Shown here in pieces: positions 44,407-55,708 of a DNA stretch of 64,000 bases. Location: the NCBI GenBank assembly GCA_002794775.1, contig NBAY01000013.1, forward strand, positions 434,001 to 498,000, written 5' to 3'. The notes beneath the pieces are model-generated. The model did no database searches and was not told the origin of the DNA. It saw only the letters and a list, made by a program, of their open reading frames with translations. This DNA is from Porodaedalea pini. Its lineage: Eukaryota > Basidiomycota > Agaricomycetes > Hymenochaetales > Hymenochaetaceae. Numbering within the stretch: the first letter of the stretch is position 1; the number at the start of each line of letters is the position of its first letter. The position numbers were made by a program, and so were the translations under genes.

Positions 44407-46516
44407 CTATTCCTGAATCCATTGACCAAGTTCTATGCAGAAGGCTGCTGCGAGCTTTGCGAACTCAAGCATGTGATCGAAGCTAAACTCGTCTGAGATA
44501 TCAATGCGACTAAAACCGATGAAATGGCATGTGAGTATGAAATCTAAATCCGCCGAAGGAGACAGACTCAACTCGTTTCCAGAGTGTATGTACTTGTTTG
44601 ACTCCTCGAAAGTACTTTCTGTGATTTCTAATGAGTCGATAAAGAATGTTCATGAAAGTCACGAGACAGACCTATCGTAAAAATTGATGGATATCCGGCC
44701 TTGCTCCATGACGCACTGACAGACCATCAGCCATTCTACACGTTTATGTCAAACATCTCAAAACTTACTGATCACTACAGGCATACCCGCACTTAGTCTC
44801 GACATATGGAATAGCCAAGTACTTCTCCACGAGAGCTTTGTTGAACTCAGTCAGGCTGAGGGCGACAGAACGAAGATAGGTTCAAATGAGCTAAATGCTT
44901 ATAATTACGAGTTCAAGAACGCACGCGTCATCTGTGTAGTCCACGATAATACCGACGGACTCCTTAGTGCCTCGCTTAACCCAAGCGGTCATGTCGAACT
45001 AGTACTCAGACGGTCAGGAAAATCGTAAGATCTGCATGAGGTGTTGATATACCTGACTCATGGCAAGCACATTCACACCCCGAGACTCATAGTCACGCGC
45101 AACGGCCTGAGATCCAAGCAGGCCGCCTTCCTGTGATTAAAGAAAGGGGTTCAGTGCCTTTGGGTCGTAAAGTCTGGATAACTGAGCTAGCAACCTCTGC
45201 GCTGTAGAAGTGGAACTCAACGCTGCGCTTCGGCAGAAAGCCGGCTGAAATGAGTCCTCGATAAGCCTCGAGGATGCTCATCGTGCCCGATCCGTCGTCA
45301 TCGGCGCCTAGAGCGAGTACGAAACGAAAAGCGGAGAATGGAAGTCAGCAAGCCTATCTTTGAAACGAAAGTGCTGGCTGTACCCGGGGCAGGAAGGAAC
45401 GGCCATGTATGGGCGCTAAAATAGGCAAGACGGGACAGCCGAGTCAGTCGGAGCGCTGGAGTATCAAGGCGAGATGTCCAGTACCTATCTTGGTGGGCGC
45501 CAACTATGATCACGCCTTCTTCCTCGGGAGACGTTCCGCCAATTTTCACGATCTCGACGAAGATTTATGTTCGGACCGGAATACATGAAAAGAAGACACT
45601 TACTATGGAGTTCTGGTTCCAAGAATGAGGAAACTCCGAAATGCTAATTCGATCTCTCAGAGACTCGCTTGCAAACGATGAGGTTATCTATAGTTAAACT
45701 CGATATGTAGCTTTCTTTGGTGAATCGGATGAAGAGACATGCCTCGTTTATTCTTGATAGAAGCCAGAGTTGACTTTGCCTCCCAGTCTAGGTGATCGTC
45801 GGCTCATATGCATAGTCTCATGTGTTGACCTCAGGGTACTCACCTCACTTCGATAGTCTCCACTGGTAGTCAGCTCGACAAGCTCGCAATAGCACAAAAG
45901 TCACGTACATCGTGTCCGGAAGCTCGTGAAGGTCTCGAGGTTCTCTATCATTCCTTCGGTAGAAAGCGTCTTGATGACCGACTTGACCTGCTTCGTTGCA
46001 TTTGGAGCAGGGAATGATGCTGCGGACGTAAAGGCAATGCGAGATAGCTCGGACCGTGCAACGTGTGCGAAACCATATGTATGTACGTACAAGAGCTTAT
46101 CGACCGGATGTCTGTGTACGACCCCAGGTCTGCAGAGTCGGTGCTGCATGGTGAAGAAAACGGAGCGCAAATCAGCACGTTGCAGCGGGGATGGTGAACA
46201 GAATCAATCACATGTCGAAGAACCTGACACCTTGGGCTTTGAGTTCGATCTGAGTCATTATGAGCAGAGTTTTAGCAAAGGTAGAGTATGCCTATACCTT
46301 CTCGAGTTCTGTGATTACAACGGGAGGAGCCGAGGTATCGTACTGAACGAGCCGGCGCTCGCCCAAGTCGATACTATACTCAGGATACGCCTGATAAATT
46401 TGGTCATAATCTACACGTTGCAAGCTCGCGCTGCCCAGAAAATTGTTCAGAACAGTCTGAGATGCCCCAACAGCAGCGGCAAGGGTGAGCAAAGCAGCTG
46501 TACGGGTGAGCTTCAT
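44407..46516 (-). CDS. M28 leucine-type aminopeptidase, secreted or vacuolar
   Basis: The start at 46516 gives the signal peptide [20 protein letters not shown] and then a propeptide-like region. The metal-binding core is assembled from several small exons: [10 protein letters not shown] (His, Asp), [20 protein letters not shown] (second Asp), [35 protein letters not shown] (Glu-Glu pair) and later GYPSIFTFEST. It ends [11 protein letters not shown] at 44407. These are the two-zinc M28 peptidase ligands; the layout fits fungal leucine aminopeptidase (Lap1/Lap2 type), which frees N-terminal residues from peptides. Ten or so introns interrupt it. It is divergent from the mitochondrial uL11 gene, start codons 180 bases apart. 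The intergenic side at 44182-44406 is a convergent 3' flank. Confidence 0.88.
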
Positions 46517-46696
46517 GGTGAGCTGAGGGAAGAGGTGTGGCGTCGAAACCAGCCGTGTTTGGCAATGGCATGACGCGTTACTTGCGTGTCACGTGAAAGC
46601 AGTAGATCGTGTTTTCTTTTTGTAGGGTCTAAGTCTGAGCCTGCTTTTGCACACAGGACCGTTTGCTCTGCAGCACTATAATCACAGTGTGTCAAC

Positions 46697-47193
46697 ATGT
46701 CAAAAGCGCTCCAGATGCGTGCGCAGGTTGTGGTGAGTACTTGCTTCACTTCTCTGGAATACAGTCCAGCATACAATATTTGCAGCGCCTCATGATTCAA
46801 GCTGGAAAGGCAGCACCCACACCCCCGATCGGACCAGCACTCGGCGCTCGTGGTGTGAAATCGATGGATTTCTGCAAGGAGTTCAATGCGCGTACGGCAC
46901 ATATTGAGCCGGGTGTCCCTGTCCCGACCCTCATTACAGTTCAACCGGACCGCTCCTTCACATTCATCACGAAAACGCCCCCGACCACATATTTCGTCAA
47001 GAAAGCTGCGGGCATCGAAAAGGGCACTGGAAAGCCCGGACATGAGGTGACCGGCACGATCTCCCTGAAACATATCTACGAGATTGCAAAAATCAAGGCT
47101 ACTGATGAGCACCTGAAGCATCTCCGCCTCGAGTCCATTGCCAGCACGGTCATCGGAACCGCCCGCACACTCGGCGTTCAAGTCGTGCCATGA
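46697..47193 (+). CDS. MRPL19: Mitochondrial large-subunit ribosomal protein uL11m
   Basis: Exon 1 encodes MSKALQMRAQVV, then an intron (GTGAGT...TTTGCAG) leads to RLMIQAGKAAPTPPIGPALG, the L11 N-terminal signature, with AHIEPGVPVPTLITVQ and FTFITKTPPTTYFVKKAAGI. The C-terminal rRNA-binding domain has KHIYEIAKIKATDEHLK and ends ASTVIGTARTLGVQVVP. About 147 residues. The bacterial-type L11 sequence marks it as mitochondrial rather than cytosolic uL11. It binds the GTPase-associated centre of the large subunit. Confidence 0.94.
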
Positions 47194-48712
47194 TCCGTGC
47201 GGGAGTACGTCTTTCGGGATTGGGGCTTGCTTGTGCGTTTGTCAAGCTCATTTCTACATGACCTGGGAGCCTGACATCTTGTAAGAATCGTTTCAACTGG
47301 CATTCACGCTCCGGATAATTCAAAGCCCCGTTAGAAGACCATCGTGTAACTGGACGAAGAAAAACACGGAAATTGCACTTCCCGGTCTCCCCTCTCAAAG
47401 ACTGGAGAAGTGGTATGGGCGAGAGGTCAGAGGTCAGAGGGCGGAGAATAGAAAAACGGGATTCAGTCGGTAGGATTAGGTTGCAGACGGTGGGCGCTTC
47501 GAAGAAAGATAAAGTTGAGATTCTTGGACAAGACGTCGGACTGACAGACCCTTAAGCAGTGAGCAGCAAGAAGAGAACTCGCTACGACTAAGTGCAGTCT
47601 CCATAGCGCAGATGCCTATACTACCTGAAGGACAATGGCGCTCTCAACTTCTAATCCTAAAAAGGGAAGTTTGCGCCCGACGTGTCGGTGAGGCGCATCC
47701 ACCCGTTGCAGACCGTCATTGTATTATCGCCTTCGTCGCAGGCGGCGGCCAAGCTTGCACGAAGATAGCACCTATTGTGTTCCACTTCCACTCGTCGTCA
47801 GCGGTGGCAATCTCCTCCGCTCGTATCAGTCTTCGTAATTCCACCAGCACTTCCCAACACCGCCGATTCAGCGCCAATCTTCGATATCTTTGGACAGAAA
47901 AATGCAACATCAATTGCCTAACCAGTCTCCTGTGCTTCTGCTTCTCTCGCCCGAAGAGATTTAATCATGCCCTTGTTTCCCCCGTAAACTTTTTTGCGAC
48001 GATCATGACTTTGGCCTCTGCTTTGTCGGTCTCTGCTTTTTGAACAACACGACCACCGTCGCCAGCTAAATTTTCTTGATCGCGATTGCTGATTTACGCA
48101 TCAGATACAAGGACGGGCCACCACCACTTCACGCGCTGGGGTGGCAATCATGGATATACATGGGTTTTCTTTTCTCTCTTCTGAGTCGGACAGAAATTGT
48201 AGGCCATACCATGATAGCGCAAAACACCTCTTCTCGCATGGAGTTGCAGCGTGTCCGTTGTTCTTTGGAACTCTATGGTGGCCTAGATGGCATTGAACGC
48301 TCTCGGATTCAGTTCCGCGCACCTCATTCGCACATGTCCTTGCCAATGAATAGGCCATCGGAGCACCGGGGTATCGTACCCCCAAGGCGCGTGTTCCTGC
48401 ACGTTCACTACCTTGTAGGCCTGCAGGTCATTCTATCGACAGATCGGAACTTTAGCACACGTTGCCGGTGTCGCGAAGGCAAAGGGGTAAGACTAACGCC
48501 AGACACGCCATCAAGGAAAACTTTCTTTCAGAGCACAGACCGCCTGCCGACAGGCCCCAGCAGACCTCTGGGATGTGTATAAGAAGGACGTCTTCCCGGC
48601 ACTCTTTTTCTCCATCGGACACTCCATCCAGCCTCTTCATCCAAACTTACCTTGAATCACTCCCTCTCCCCAGCGTTCCCCAGCGTTCTCATCCTCCCCT
48701 CGTTTCCCTACC
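47194..48712. other. 1.5-kb intergenic stretch, no convincing gene
   Basis: No frame here has a start, recognisable motif and splice joins together. A minus-strand frame at 47716-47913 has protein-like character (AEEIATADDEWKWNTIGAIF) but cannot be extended with good splice sites. The last 100 bases are the pyrimidine-rich 5' flank of the next gene. Confidence 0.45.
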
Positions 48713-49575
48713 ATGCAAGCCTTCAATGCCAATGGAGGCAGAGACAAGCTCTGCTGGTCGTCTGAAGACCCCCGCGAGTCCATGATTTTTGGTCCTTGGG
48801 GGTCCTTCTACCGTTTCTCGGTGAGATGTCCTTACATCGGTGGTCCTTGCCCATTTCTAACCTCTTCCCATCCTTAATCACAGCATGATTTCAGCCGCAA
48901 CGTCACTGAATGCTATCGCACGTCTCGTGGTGACAAAGAGGACCGTGTCGCCCGCTTCGAGTGGGGATTGAACGGTGCTCTAGGCCGCGTTACGATTGGC
49001 AAGGTATGCAAAATTTTATACAGACGCTCAGCACCCGAGGATTCCGCTCGAACCAACTACTTTTTTTTCGCTCGTAGATCAGTGTGCCGATGATCGACCT
49101 TACCAAGCCGCATCCCGGCAACCCTGTACGTTAATCTTTATTGACCATCCACACAATTGAGAATCAACGCTCCACGATTGTAGGCGTACAGGAGCTGTAT
49201 CGGACCCGACGGACTTCGCTACCAGTGGGCGCCCAGTACTAACGGTGTTGATGTCGTGGTAAGTTGGACGTTAATTGTTCATCCTTATCTCGCCTGAACT
49301 TTTCTTTCCTTTGTTCGCCCTCCTCAGTTGCAGGATCCGTACAACAACACTATTGCCTGCATGCACCCGATCCGCCCGACACGCTACCCTGTGGGCAAGG
49401 TGCATTACGAGTTCTATTTCTACAAGAGTGGGAGCGGAGGAGCCGTAAGTCACCGTACTATCTCCTTCCGGGATTCACCGCTCTGATACTAGATTCTCAG
49501 CTTCTTCCTCCCGTCATGGATATCGCTGTAGTCACCGCCATGCTTTACCGCTACTGTTCGGCTTACGGTTTCTGA
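48713..49575 (+). CDS. DUF6593-type protein (1)
   Basis: Six exons, all joined at codon boundaries, give about 165 residues. Starts MQAFNANGGRDKLCWSSEDP; then GPWGSFYRFS, VARFEWGLNGALGRVTIGK, ISVPMIDLTKPHPGNP, AYRSCIGPDGLRYQWAPS, DPYNNTIACMHPIRPTRYPV, KVHYEFYFYKSGSGGA and MDIAVVTAMLYRYCSAYGF. A G-P-D-G-x-x-Y-x-W core, a following A-x-x-H step and a hydrophobic D-x-x-V-V-T helix fit the DUF6593 family of agaricomycetes, whose function is unknown. No signal peptide or membrane helix. Two more differences from the second copy at 60961-61830 are its shorter N-terminus and different intron sites. Confidence 0.85.
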
Positions 49576-49948
49576 TCTGTCTGCCGGGCTTTATTTCGAA
49601 ATAATGTGGTCAAGGCCACCTCTATGCATGCCACTTATACTCTTTATTCCGTTTATGTGTACGCTTATTGGCGCAGTCTCCTTTTAATCGCTGTTCGCCT
49701 GGAATGAGCTAAACCGGCTTCGGAGGTTTTTGGTTTTCTGTAGGATGAACGCGGTTGAGGAGCTTTTCATAACCCCGACTCGAACTCGAACTCTGAATAA
49801 TGTTTGTCTCGTGTACGATGTAAAATCTTCTGAAACCCTATAAATGTGTTTGTTTCCTTCAACTCGAGTGCACCTGCTTTGCCCTAAGATGCTTGATACA
49901 GTGACATACAGCACACTACGCACGAGTGCGTCAGTCGGCTTGCACACA
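49576..49948. other. Convergent 3' flanks, no gene seen
   Basis: Spacer between the DUF6593 gene (plus) and the AhpD-like gene (minus); no coding frame is supported. Confidence 0.5.
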
Positions 49949-51689
49949 CTACAATTTCGACTTCACCCCTGCCTCTTCCCCACGAGCGACGTCGTAAATC
50001 TGATCGACGCTCCGGATGACCCACTCTGTACCCTCGTCACTGCTAAGCCATCGGTCCTCCGCGCCGAGCTCAGGTTCAGAGCGCGCCTTCAGCAACCCGA
50101 AGACGTGGCTCGTCAGTTGCGGCCCGACGCGTGTCTCTGCACGAAGGCATGCTGTGCCGACGACGGAGCCAAGTGTCCGACTGAGGTTTCCCTGCTCCTC
50201 CGAAGTGGGAGATGGATAGCCGAAGGGCGCGAGCACGACGCCATAGGCCTGGATGATGAAGGCTGCGTCGCACAAAAGGGTGCATGCATCAAAGGAAAGA
50301 TGGGACGCGTCGTACATGTCCGCAACAGTTTGCGATCGAGATTCGCAGGATTAGCGCGTACAGCGCAGGTCCACGTCAGTCAATGATCGGCGCGAAGCAG
50401 ACAAGGCGTCGCAGAAATGAATGAATGGTAGGCGGTGCGGCGGTGCAAGAAGGGAGAGCGAGGAAGGGCAGAAGGCCCCGAGGACAAGGAAGGTCCGGTC
50501 CAGGCCATATCACAGGAAGGGGAAGGCAGGTCCGACCGAGGAAGGAAGGCTCAAAGGATGATGTCCATAAAGAGAAGGTCGGTGACGGCAACGCAGCGCA
50601 GGCGGCGCAATACGAAACCGACGCGATGGACGATCGGGAGTGCGGGCGATTCGGATTTCAATTTAGCACATGATGAGATATCAAAAAATATGGATTTTAG
50701 CGGCTGCAAACAGCACGAAGCAAAGGAGAGCAGACTATATGCGCACTGATGAAGTCGGGGTGGTACGAGCCGAGCTTATTGTATAGCTTCTCCGCATGCG
50801 GTTCGTAAATGTTGTTCCACAGCGCTTGTCCACGCTTGACGAACTCGTCGACGTTTGCAGGTGTGACGGTCCTGTACGTGTATGAAGAGGAGCTGTCAGC
50901 CACCGATCAAGTCATAAGGGGAGCAATTCGACGAAATAGAGCTAACGAAATAAGAGGTTTTGAAGCACGAAGCTCTGGAAATAAGACAATGAAGCAAACG
51001 GAAGCTCACCTATGCGACTCCTTTCTAAGCCCGCCGTGCACGTCATCCTCAAACGCCTCCGTCATTGCCGCCAACGATAAAATGGTCTAGGTATCCAAAA
51101 ACGTTCGGTTACTTTGCTTGCAGTCTGCAGCGAGACATCGCGCAAAGTATGGAAGCGTACCCGTGGCACACCAACGAAGATACTGCTTTTCAGCGCCGCC
51201 TCCCTCATCCTCGCCGCAACGTCCAGACGCGTCTTGAGGGCGCCCGCTTCATCGCGCGTCGCGAACCGATAAAGGTCACCTACCGCGGCGGGCGTATTCA
51301 CCGTCAGGAGCGTGCAGGTCTAGTTGTTTCGTATATCCCATGCATGCCGCGCATTATTACGTCGCATCGATTTCGAGGGCACGAATGAGTTTGGAACCAG
51401 TCCAATATGCAGAACCAATATTAATGGTGTATGCGATGCGCGATTATCGCCAGAGTTGCACAGATATTCATAATTTTTGTTGACAGCGCGTCAATTGCGC
51501 CGTCGAACGTATCCATCGGAACGAATGACGCACCGAGAGGACGAGCCAGCCGTTTATCGCGCTGTGCTCCTGCGCCTTTGCGCGCGTGAGCTGTAAGACA
51601 TTGTCGAGTGCATGCACTGATGGACTTGCGAACGGTTGTGGGTTCCGCTGTGTAAGGAGTTGCTTGATAGTAGGCGGGAGCTTGACCAT
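49949..51689 (-). CDS. AhpD/carboxymuconolactone-decarboxylase-like fold protein
   Basis: Starts MVKLPPTIKQLLTQRNPQPF at 51689. Further exons give LDNVLQLTRAKAQEHSAING, TCTLLTVNTPAAVGDLYRFA, MREAALKSSIFVGVPR, TILSLAAMTEAFEDDVHGGL, NVDEFVKRGQALWNNIYEPH, KLYNKLGSYHPDFI-TFIIQ (across a long intron), NLSRTLGSVVGTACLRAETR, VGPQLTSHVFGLLKAR and EGTEWVIRSVDQIYDV. REAALKSxIFxGVPR followed by a GxACLRAExRVGPQxxSH helix is the pattern of fungal AhpD-like proteins. The usual CxxC of AhpD peroxidases is not visible, so enzyme activity is uncertain. The last intron (about 50257-50747) is unusually long for this window, about 490 bases. Confidence 0.8.
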
Positions 51690-52117
51690 ACTGACAGTTG
51701 TTCTGACTCAAGCTTCGAGGAACTCGCGTAGTTCAGCCGGATGACCACAAGCATAAGACTAAAGCTTTTTCGCAACAAAATCAATTTGTTTTATTTACAT
51801 CACAGACAAGCAACTCAAAACTATCTTAAAGCGCGCAGCGTGACGAACCTAACGAAGAGCCGAGACGAATGAACACAACTGCAAAAATATACGACTACGC
51901 GCTGCGAGAAGTACTAGTGGTATGTGGTTTGATCATGAAGTCCGTCCTTCCACAGGTCGGACGGCGTGAACCGGACTAAACGCCGGATGCATCATGAACA
52001 ACTGAGATTGGAGTAGAAGTAAGGATAGGGTATACGGTGGGTTGGGGTGGAGACGAATGAGTGAATACATCTCCCATAAGCAAGGAGTCGTAAAGGAAAC
52101 TGCATGATGTACGCCGC
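51690..52117. other. Intergenic, no gene seen
   Basis: This holds the upstream region of the AhpD-like gene and the 3' flank of the GH128 gene, both on the minus strand. Confidence 0.5.
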
Positions 52118-53480
52118 TTAAGAGAAAGAAAGGTTGATGATGGCAGATCCAAGGGACGTCGCTGAGCCGTCGCTGTTCATGAGCTGGTCGAGGGTGTTTA
52201 CGCCTTGCATGTCGGACATGAAACCGAATGGGAAGTAAGCGACAACATTGTCGTTACCCTCCATGTATTCGACGATGGTCTTATAGAACTCCCAGACCTG
52301 ACTCTCGCTGCACTGCTGGCCGTTGTTCTCGTTAGCAGTGTCATAGTTCTAAAGCGATGAAGCGTCAACATAGAATGCTCTATTCTGACAATGTAGATAT
52401 ATAACCAACCTGGCAAGCGAACTCGGTGACCCAGATAGGCTTTTTGAATCCATTGTACCACTTCTCAATGTAGGTGATCATATCTTGAGCAGAAGTACCG
52501 TAGTAATGGATAGGAATGCCGTCGATCTTGATTCAAAGAGAACGATTAGAAAACAACATCTACGATATGAGAAAATATATACTTGGCAGTTCGTGCATTG
52601 TTGAATGAAGGTCTGCACCCAATCGTAGCCATTCGGGTTAGAAGACGTCACCGGAGCGAGGAGCTGGTAGCCTTCATTCTTAAGAGGGTCGATGTACTTC
52701 TGCCAAAGCGAAACACCAGTGCCAACGTCCATGTTAGCTTGGCCAGGTTCGTTGACTCTGATCATCAGAAAATCAGAGAAGAGATTGATGGAATAATTAA
52801 CCTGAAACTCACTCGTTGAAGCCCATGGCAATATTCGCATAACCAGCGACGACCGTGTCCTTGAAGGCTTGGAGCTTGTCAGAAGCGGAACCCCAAAGCA
52901 TGGGCATGCACTTAAGGCCAGCGCTCTTTGCGTCGCTGGGGCACTGCTCAGACCACGTGTAAATGCTAAAAATAGACAGTTCAGATAAGCATCACACGAA
53001 GCGAAGCGAACAAGAATAATTAGACGAGAAGAGATGTAGAACGTACTACTGAGTGTTCTTCGTGACGAAGTTCTTGAGTGAGTCGGTGTTACCGTTGGCC
53101 CAGGCGAGACCTAACTTGCCGCTACCGCTACCGCTACCGGAAGAAGAGCTGCTCGACAATGCGGCCGGGGCAGTCGAGGAGGTGGAAGATGGCGCCGACC
53201 AAGTCGACGACGAGGACCAAGGGGTCGATGTAGCATCGGGTGCAGAGGTTGAAGCAGGGGCAGTGGAAGAAGTTGAGGCCGCGGAGGACGACCTCGTCTT
53301 GCAACGCTGGCCCGAGCTGCGCTTGCGTTTGGCGACGCCCTCGTGTCCGTGGGCGCGCTTCACCTTAGCCATATGGTGGCCTTCATGGGCAAGAGCATTC
53401 ACGGGAGATACACCAAGGTTGCAGACGAGAACTGCAAGGGAGGAGAGAGCAAAGAGGTTAAAGAGTTTGCCGAGGGCCAT
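52118..53480 (-). CDS. GH128 (Asl1-type) beta-1,3-glucanase, secreted
   Basis: Starts MALGKLFNLFALSSLAVLVC, a signal peptide. A basic His-rich stretch and a long Ser/Thr/Ala linker (about residues 55-120) follow, ending SGSGSGSGK. The catalytic domain has LGLAWANGNTDSLKNFV, IYTWSEQCPSDAKSAGLKC, MPMLWGSASDKLQAFKD, AMGFNEVNEPGQANM (general acid in N-E-P), WQKYIDPLKNEGYQLLAP, IDGIPIHYYGTSAQDM and KPIWVTEFACQ (nucleophile Glu). It ends SDGSATSLGSAIINLSFS. These are GH128 features; family members cleave beta-1,3-glucans in fungal walls. The linker suggests wall or surface attachment. Divergent from the two-RRM gene. Confidence 0.92.
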
Positions 53481-54118
53481 CGTTGCGTATTAGAGGACAG
53501 TGCTGTCGAGGACGAGAGTTTATGTGGATCGTTCTGCAAACAAAGTCCTGAGTGGAAAGAGGGTGGTGCAAAAGAGCGTCAGAGCCGATGGCGAAGGCTG
53601 CAAAGAGGGACGGTAGCAACGGAGAAAACGAGAGGGATGCAGACAAGAAAGGACGCGCAGGAAAACGCAAAGTAGCTCCTCCCTTATATTGTCGTCGGAG
53701 CTTCAATTATATGACCTTAGTGATCCGGCGTAACCCCATGTTGGGCTCCACTAGCCGGGTGCTTGCTACAATATTTCCCTCTTCAAATAGTTTGCGCTTC
53801 TCATACATGCACTAATACTTGTGCCCGCAACCTTATGCACATGCATACTTGCACTAGTACTAGACTGTTCAAAAGATGCGGTACAGAGCATGAGAATGAA
53901 AGTGGATGCAAATAATATTGAGTCACGTTCGGTAGCGTAGGTGGCAACCATAATATATGTATAATATATCGGCTAGTCAGAGAGAGTCACGCGAAATCAC
54001 ATAAGTAGACATGCAGTGCGCGGCGCTCTCTTTTCCTCAGCCTTTCAAGTTACTGTCAAGAGACCGGCCAACCCACCAAGTTCACCTTCACTCAAGCTTC
54101 ATCTCCTGAAAGCTCACA
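53481..54118. other. Divergent promoter region, GH128 / two-RRM gene
   Basis: No coding frame. ATATAAGGG on the minus strand (about 53692-53700), roughly 215 bases before the GH128 ATG, is TATA-like. Confidence 0.4.
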
Positions 54119-55416
54119 ATGGCCGACACTCCTGCCGCTCCAGTTCCCGCAGAGGTGCCCCCGGCCGAGCAGCAATGGGAGAAAGTCGTCGAGGAGCAGC
54201 CTGGCATCAAAGTACGTGTTCATTCCACCTCACTTTCCGTCTCTTCTCTCATTTCTTGCATCTTAAATACCTTTCCAGATCTTTGCAGGCAACCTCGACT
54301 ACTCGATCACCAGCGAGGATCTTAAAACGTTCTTTGCGCCTGTCGAGGCGGACATGTACGTCATTCACTTCCGTCTCTTTGCGCCGCAGTCACATTTGCT
54401 GCACGCGCTACGAACCACATTGCTCACGCCGTTTTGCTTCGTTCAGCCTCTCTTGTGATGTAATCCTGCGTGGCACTCGCTCTGCTGGATACGGCTTCGT
54501 CGCCGTCTCCACCGACGAGGCTGCAAAGAAGGCAATTGAAGCACTCAACGGTCAGGACTTCCAGGGCCGCAAGGCCATCGTTGAGCTGGCCAAGCCTGCC
54601 GAAGAAAAGGAGAAGGAGAGGAGCGAGAGGAAGACCAAGAGGCGTAACGGCCGTCGCGGCTCTAAGGCTGTTCCTGGCGAAGTCACCGAAGCTGAGGCTA
54701 ACGGTGAGGCCGAGAAGCCTGCGACGGCTACCGACGCCGAGGGTGAGAACAAGCCCAAGAAGAAGAAGAAAAAGAGCAACGCCGTATGTGTTGTCGATTT
54801 TAATTTTTCTTTTTGTCAAAACTCGGCTAATGATGACACGTCACGTCACTTACAGAAGAAGCTCAAGAACAAGGTCAAGGATGCACTTACGCCGGGAGAG
54901 AACGGTGCTCCTGCGGAAGGTGGTGAAGGTGCTGCCGTTTCTGCTACTGAAGGCGAGAAGAAGAAGGCGAAGGCGAAGCGCACCCCGAAGCCGCGTCGCG
55001 CCGCCGGCGAGGAGCCTAACGGCGAGCAGTCCACGACGACACTCTTCGTCGCGAATCTGCCATTCTCGCTCGACGATGCCGGACTTGGTGCGATCTTCAG
55101 CGAGGCGGGCTTCACTGTCAACTCCGCGCGTGTTGTGCGCCGGCGTTGGGGCCACCCACGGAAGAGTAAGGGCTACGGCTTTGTCGATGTCGGCGACGAG
55201 GCGGAGCAGAAGAAGGCGATGGAGGCTCTCGAGGGCAAAGAAATCGACGACGGCAAGCAGGGTGTCCGTCAGATTGCCGTCAAGATCGCTGTAAACCCCG
55301 CCCACGACGACAGTGATGTGGAGAAAGTGGAGGGCGAGAAAAGCAAGGCTCCGGCGGCTGAGGCTCATGCCGCTGCTGTCCCCGAGGCAGATGCTACCGC
55401 TGCTCCGGCTGCGTAG
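54119..55416 (+). CDS. Two-RRM RNA-binding protein, nucleolar type
   Basis: Starts MADTPAAPVPAEVPPAEQQW. RRM1 spans exons 2 and 3: IFAGNLDYSITSEDLKTFF (RNP2), GTRSAGYGFVAVSTDEAAKK (RNP1) and ALNGQDFQGRKAIVELA. A basic, Glu/Lys-rich linker (KPKKKKKKSNA) and an exon with KKLKNKVKDALTPGENGAP follow. RRM2 has TTLFVANLPFSLDDAGLGAI and RKSKGYGFVDVGDEAEQKKA. It ends in an Ala/Glu-rich tail. The pair of RRMs joined by a basic linker resembles fission-yeast Rnp24-type proteins; the RNA target is unknown. The downstream gap 55417-55708 is short and holds its 3' flank and the next promoter. Confidence 0.88.
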
Positions 55417-55708
55417 TTGCACATACACTACAAACTCATGCTCAAGTGTCCATGATCATTCGATCCCTTCTCATACCACCTTAATGATTAGTTCTTTCCG
55501 ACACGTGGCCAGTGCTGTTTGGCCGCCTGCGGGCTGTGTTCCTCAGGCTCATCTTTTAATTCATGTGTCTGTAGCTGTCGATGGAACAATCAACATGTTG
55601 CTTTCATATCATTGGAACCCTTACCATGTGCCCAGCTTGACTGAAAAAGTTCATTTTGTTACATAATACAAGAAGAGCTGTGTCATGCTTCTCATGCGCG
55701 TCGAATTC

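Noticed and set aside
47716..47913. Minus-strand frame with protein-like sequence
   Set aside because: No ATG-started or spliced extension gives a plausible protein, and nothing conserved is recognised.
54470..55294. 274-codon Arg/Ser-rich plus-strand frame
   Set aside because: Alternate frame of the two-RRM gene; the real frame carries both RRMs.
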